This document shows, piece after piece, positions 61,650 through 64,000 of a stretch of DNA of 64,000 nt (position 1 is the stretch's first letter; each line of letters opens with the position of its first letter). The DNA comes from Haloprofundus halobius (GTDB lineage Archaea > Halobacteriota > Halobacteria > Halobacteriales > Haloferacaceae). The position numbers were made by a program, and so were the translations under genes. Location of the stretch: positions 372,001 through 436,000 of the forward strand of contig NZ_CP083666.1 in assembly GCF_020097835.1 (NCBI RefSeq), written 5' to 3'. The notes beneath the pieces were generated by a model, which saw nothing but the letters and a program-made list of their open reading frames with translations, was not told where the DNA came from and did not search any database.

Positions 61650-61889
61650 TCAGTCGTCTCGTCGCTCGCGCAGTTGCGCTTCCGCCCGTTCGACGGCGCG
61701 CTCGACGGCGTATCGCAACTGCGACGCGGTGAATCCGCAGAGATAGTCGTGATCTCGGATGAGGTGGTACTCGTAGTCGGCGGGCGTGACGCCGATGAAC
61801 GTCGTGTCGCACCCGCACACCTCGCAGTCGGGAATGTGAACGTCCGAGCGGGTGTCCGCCGGGTCGTAGAAAGACGGCGAGTCGCTCAT
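61650..61889 (-). CDS. Small zinc-finger-like haloarchaeal protein
   Basis: The 79-residue protein starts at ATG 61887-61889 ([14 protein letters not shown]) and has [20 protein letters not shown] followed by [15 protein letters not shown]. The spacing of three cysteines (CEVCGC), two histidines and a later Cys looks like a small zinc site of the C2H2 or C2HC type. The rest is a helical tail with Arg and Glu. Small zinc-finger proteins of this size regulate genes or bind nucleic acids in haloarchaea; the target is unknown. Confidence 0.6.
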   Translation of the reverse strand: MSDSPSFYDPADTRSDVHIPDCEVCGCDTTFIGVTPADYEYHLIRDHDYLCGFTASQLRYAVERAVERAEAQLRERRDD

Positions 61890-62104
61890 CGGTGACCTCC
61901 CGTCGACCGTGCCAGCGTGTCGGTTCTGCCCATTACCTCGCACGTTCTCCGCCGATATCTCATGGAGTTTCTCTCGTTCATCAGAAGGAGGCTGTAGTAG
62001 GTCTTTTGCTCCGCGTCGCCGTCGCCGACTCTCTTGCGGTCACCCGAACCGGCGACGCGTTCCGGGGCACGCAGGCTTATGCGTGGTATTGTCCTGTGTG
62101 AGCT

Positions 62105-63520
62105 ATGAGCAAGGAAACTGTGTTCGACTGGGTCGACGAGAACGAATCGCGCCTCGTCGACGTCGCGGAGCGAATCTGGGAGACACCCGAGTTGGGACTC
62201 CACGAGGAACAGTCGGCGGCGACGCTCGTCGAGTTCCTCGAAGGCGAGGGGTTCGAGGTCGAACGCGGTGTCGGCGGGATGCCGACGGCGTTCGTCGCGA
62301 GCTACGGCGAGGGCGACCCGAAAATCGGTATCCTCGGCGAGTACGACGCGCTCCCGGGGCTCTCGCAGAAGGTCGAAGCCGAACGCGACCCAATCGAGGA
62401 GGGCGGTCCCGGACACGGGTGCGGACACAACCTCTTCGGCACCGCCGGGGCAGGTGCGGCCATCGCCGTGAAGGAAGCCGTCGACGAGTCCGATGTCGAG
62501 GGGACCGTCGTCTTCTACGGCTGTCCGGCCGAGGAGACGCTCGTCGGCAAGACGTACATGGCCCGCGCGGGCGTCTTCGACGACCTCGACGCGGCGCTGA
62601 CGTGGCACCCCGGCGACCTCAGTACGCCGCGGATGGGCTCTTCGAACGCGCTCGACTCCATCATGTTCACCTTCCACGGCGAGGCGGCGCACGCGGGTGG
62701 GTCACCGGACTCGGGGCGGAGCGCGCTCGACGCCGTCGAACTGATGAACACCGGCGTCGAGTACATGCGCGAGCACGTCTCCGACGACGCGCGGATGCAC
62801 TACGTCATCACGAACGGAGGGGAGGCGCCGAACGTCGTCCCCGCGGAGGCGACGGTGTGGCACTACGTCCGTGCCCCGGAACGCGAGGAGGTCGAGCGTA
62901 ATACCGAATGGCTCCGCGACATCGCCGAGGCGGCGGCGCTGATGACGCAGACGGAGGTCACCGAACGGTTCCTCACGGGGTGTTACGACTACCGGGCGAA
63001 CGACGTGGTTTCAGCGACTATCTGGCAGAACATGCAGTCCGTCGGCCCGATTCCGTACGACGATGCCGACTACGAGTTCGCCGCCGACCTCAAGGCGACG
63101 GTCCCCGAGGACCGAATCGAGTCCGGACTCTCGACCCTCCCCGAGGAACTGTACGACGAAATCAGAGACAAATCGCTGCACGCCGACCCGGTCGAACCGT
63201 TCGATCACGACCACCAGACCCACGGATCGACGGAAGTCGCCGACGTGAGTTGGCTCACCCCGACCGGCCAGTTCACGGCGGCGACGTGGCCCGTCGGCGC
63301 ACCCGGTCACTCCTGGCAGGTCGTCGCCGCCAACGGCGACTTCGGCTTGAAGGGCGTCGCGTTTACGGCGAAAGTGCTCGGCGGGGCGACGTACGATCTG
63401 CTGACGAGTCCCGAGAGAGTGGCGGCCGCACGCGAGGAGTTCGAGGCCGAGATCGGGAGTGACGCGTACCAGACGCCGTTACCCGAGGACGCGGAACCGC
63501 CGTTCGACGTGACGGGGTAG
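62105..63520 (+). CDS. M20-family amidohydrolase/peptidase
   Basis: The 471-residue protein has the M20 layout: GILGEYDALPGLSQKVE with the metal-binding region, GHGCGHNLFGTAGAGAAIAV (first metal ligands), VVFYGCPAEETLVGKTYMAR (catalytic Glu and metal Glu) and the dimerisation domain starting FTFHGEAAHAGGSPDSGRS. It ends with GVAFTAKVLGGATYDLLTS. Similar proteins (PaaJ/AbgB-type, amidohydrolase) cleave aminoacyl or p-aminobenzoyl amides. A TATA-like GGCTTATGCG is about 30-36 bases before ATG 62105. The exact substrate is unknown. Confidence 0.9.
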   Translation: MSKETVFDWVDENESRLVDVAERIWETPELGLHEEQSAATLVEFLEGEGFEVERGVGGMPTAFVASYGEGDPKIGILGEYDALPGLSQKVEAERDPIEEGGPGHGCGHNLFGTAGAGAAIAVKEAVDESDVEGTVVFYGCPAEETLVGKTYMARAGVFDDLDAALTWHPGDLSTPRMGSSNALDSIMFTFHGEAAHAGGSPDSGRSALDAVELMNTGVEYMREHVSDDARMHYVITNGGEAPNVVPAEATVWHYVRAPEREEVERNTEWLRDIAEAAALMTQTEVTERFLTGCYDYRANDVVSATIWQNMQSVGPIPYDDADYEFAADLKATVPEDRIESGLSTLPEELYDEIRDKSLHADPVEPFDHDHQTHGSTEVADVSWLTPTGQFTAATWPVGAPGHSWQVVAANGDFGLKGVAFTAKVLGGATYDLLTSPERVAAAREEFEAEIGSDAYQTPLPEDAEPPFDVTG

Positions 63521-63634
63521 GCGTCGCTCGACGAGTTCTCACGTTCGATTTCACGGGGACGACGCCGCGACTCTCGGGTGTAGGAAACGAGATTAGGTGG
63601 CTGGGGAGTGTGCGGCCCTTCGTCGCCAAAGGGA

Positions 63635-63708
63635 TGGGCCAACGCGGATTTGAACCGCGGACCTCCCGGTTATCAGCCGAGCGCTCAACCTGACTGAGCT
63701 ATTGGCCC
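63635..63708 (-). tRNA. tRNA-Ile (GAT)
   Basis: On the minus strand GGGCCAA (63702-63708) pairs with TTGGCCC (63636-63642), with discriminator A at 63635. The anticodon stem CTCGG/CCGGG (one mismatch-like G-T-free pair set) encloses CTGATAA, so the anticodon is GAT for isoleucine. The T arm CGCGG-TTCAAAT-CCGCG is intact. Length is 74 bases, with no intron. Confidence 0.93.
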
Positions 63709-63837
63709 AACTTGAGCGCATTCAGTAGTTGCGCGGTGTTTTGTTTAAGGGTTTCTGTTTCCCACAACGGCGGTAGGCTGTGGCACTACTGTCTGCCGAT
63801 TATCGCCGGTGGCTTTTGCCGACACCACGCCGAGAAA

Positions 63838-64000
63838 TCAGTTCGACCGGTCGGTGCCCGCATCGCCGTCATCGTCGAAGCGGTACGCGTTCGAGTCGAC
63901 GTCGTACACGTCGTCACCCTCGTCCGGATACGGGAAGCCGCCGGTCCAGACACCGCCGGAGACGAAGCCGTCGGCCTGCTTGTCGAGATACGGCTTCACG
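63838..64000 (-). CDS. C-terminal fragment of an unidentified protein (runs off the right edge)
   Basis: The minus-strand frame that ends with TGA at 63838-63840 encodes VKPYLDKQADGFVSGGVWTG followed by GFPYPDEGDDVYDVDSNAYR and an acidic end. It contains Trp and Tyr-Pro-Asp motifs but no domain that I can name. The start lies outside the window. The codon usage (GC at third positions) is typical of the genome, so I consider the frame real. Confidence 0.5.
   Translation of the reverse strand, partial: VKPYLDKQADGFVSGGVWTGGFPYPDEGDDVYDVDSNAYRFDDDGDAGTDRSN

Overview
This window is chromosomal DNA from a halophilic archaeon of the class Halobacteria, most likely a Haloferacales-type genome. The evidence is GC-rich, strongly third-position-biased coding sequence, very acidic proteins rich in Asp and Glu, archaeal-only families (Cdc48/VCP with two AAA domains, RadB, HerA-NurA, DnaG of archaeal type, MptA, S8e, aIF1/SUI1, type IV pilin of the haloarchaeal class), TATA-type promoters about 25 bp upstream of start codons, and many small haloarchaea-specific families. 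No rRNA operon, CRISPR array, complete insertion sequence or replication origin was seen.

Layout. 1-3.8 kb: start of trpD with operator-like sites, tRNA-Val, a KaiC/RecA-like remnant family protein, a lycopene-cyclase-domain membrane protein, a CBS protein with a ribosome-hibernation-like tail, and a small two-CBS protein. 3.8-10.3 kb: radB, a RuvC-like protein, larC, cdc48 and a CinA-type protein. 10.5-18.1 kb: a complete phosphate module, pstS-pstC-pstA-pstB-phoU-phoU on the minus strand, with a divergent AbrB-PhoU fusion regulator. 18.4-25.8 kb: rps8e, small conserved proteins, nurA and herA (DNA end processing), a UspA protein and a decayed nitroreductase. 25.8-34.6 kb: KaiC-like ATPase, NAD kinase, carB, a solitary TnpB-element-like right end, small regulators and a FAD oxidoreductase. 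34.7-42.6 kb: a membrane glycosyltransferase-like/arylsulfotransferase-like pair, a MacB-like ABC exporter and a second flavoprotein oxidoreductase. 42.6-52.4 kb: small proteins, mptA, a TrmB regulator, a DUF255 thioredoxin-like protein, dnaG, a Na+/solute symporter with a small DUF3311 partner, two gene remnants and a CARF-like/winged-helix regulator. 52.4-64 kb: enolase-like enzyme, DUF1405 membrane protein, K+ channel/RCK protein, pdxS, uspA, thrB, Eis-like acetyltransferase, SUI1, pilin, M20 peptidase, tRNA-Ile and the tail of an unidentified protein.

The most unusual signal is a family of six 140-250 bp structured repeats. Each begins 1 to 9 bases after a stop codon, in the same orientation as that gene, with a T4/A4 outer stem and an inner palindrome whose sequence differs between copies while pairing is kept. 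Three of the six follow genes of the PhoU family. A second notable signal is an orphan hairpin plus GGAGGATGTCAA motif upstream of carB that resembles the right end/guide-RNA scaffold of haloarchaeal IS200/IS605-TnpB elements, with no tnpB nearby.

Most start codons lie 22-30 bases after a TTTA/TTTT-type box and lack a Shine-Dalgarno sequence, so many genes are probably transcribed without a leader. Inside the pst operon, by contrast, pstA and pstB have strong GGAGGT sites at identical spacing.
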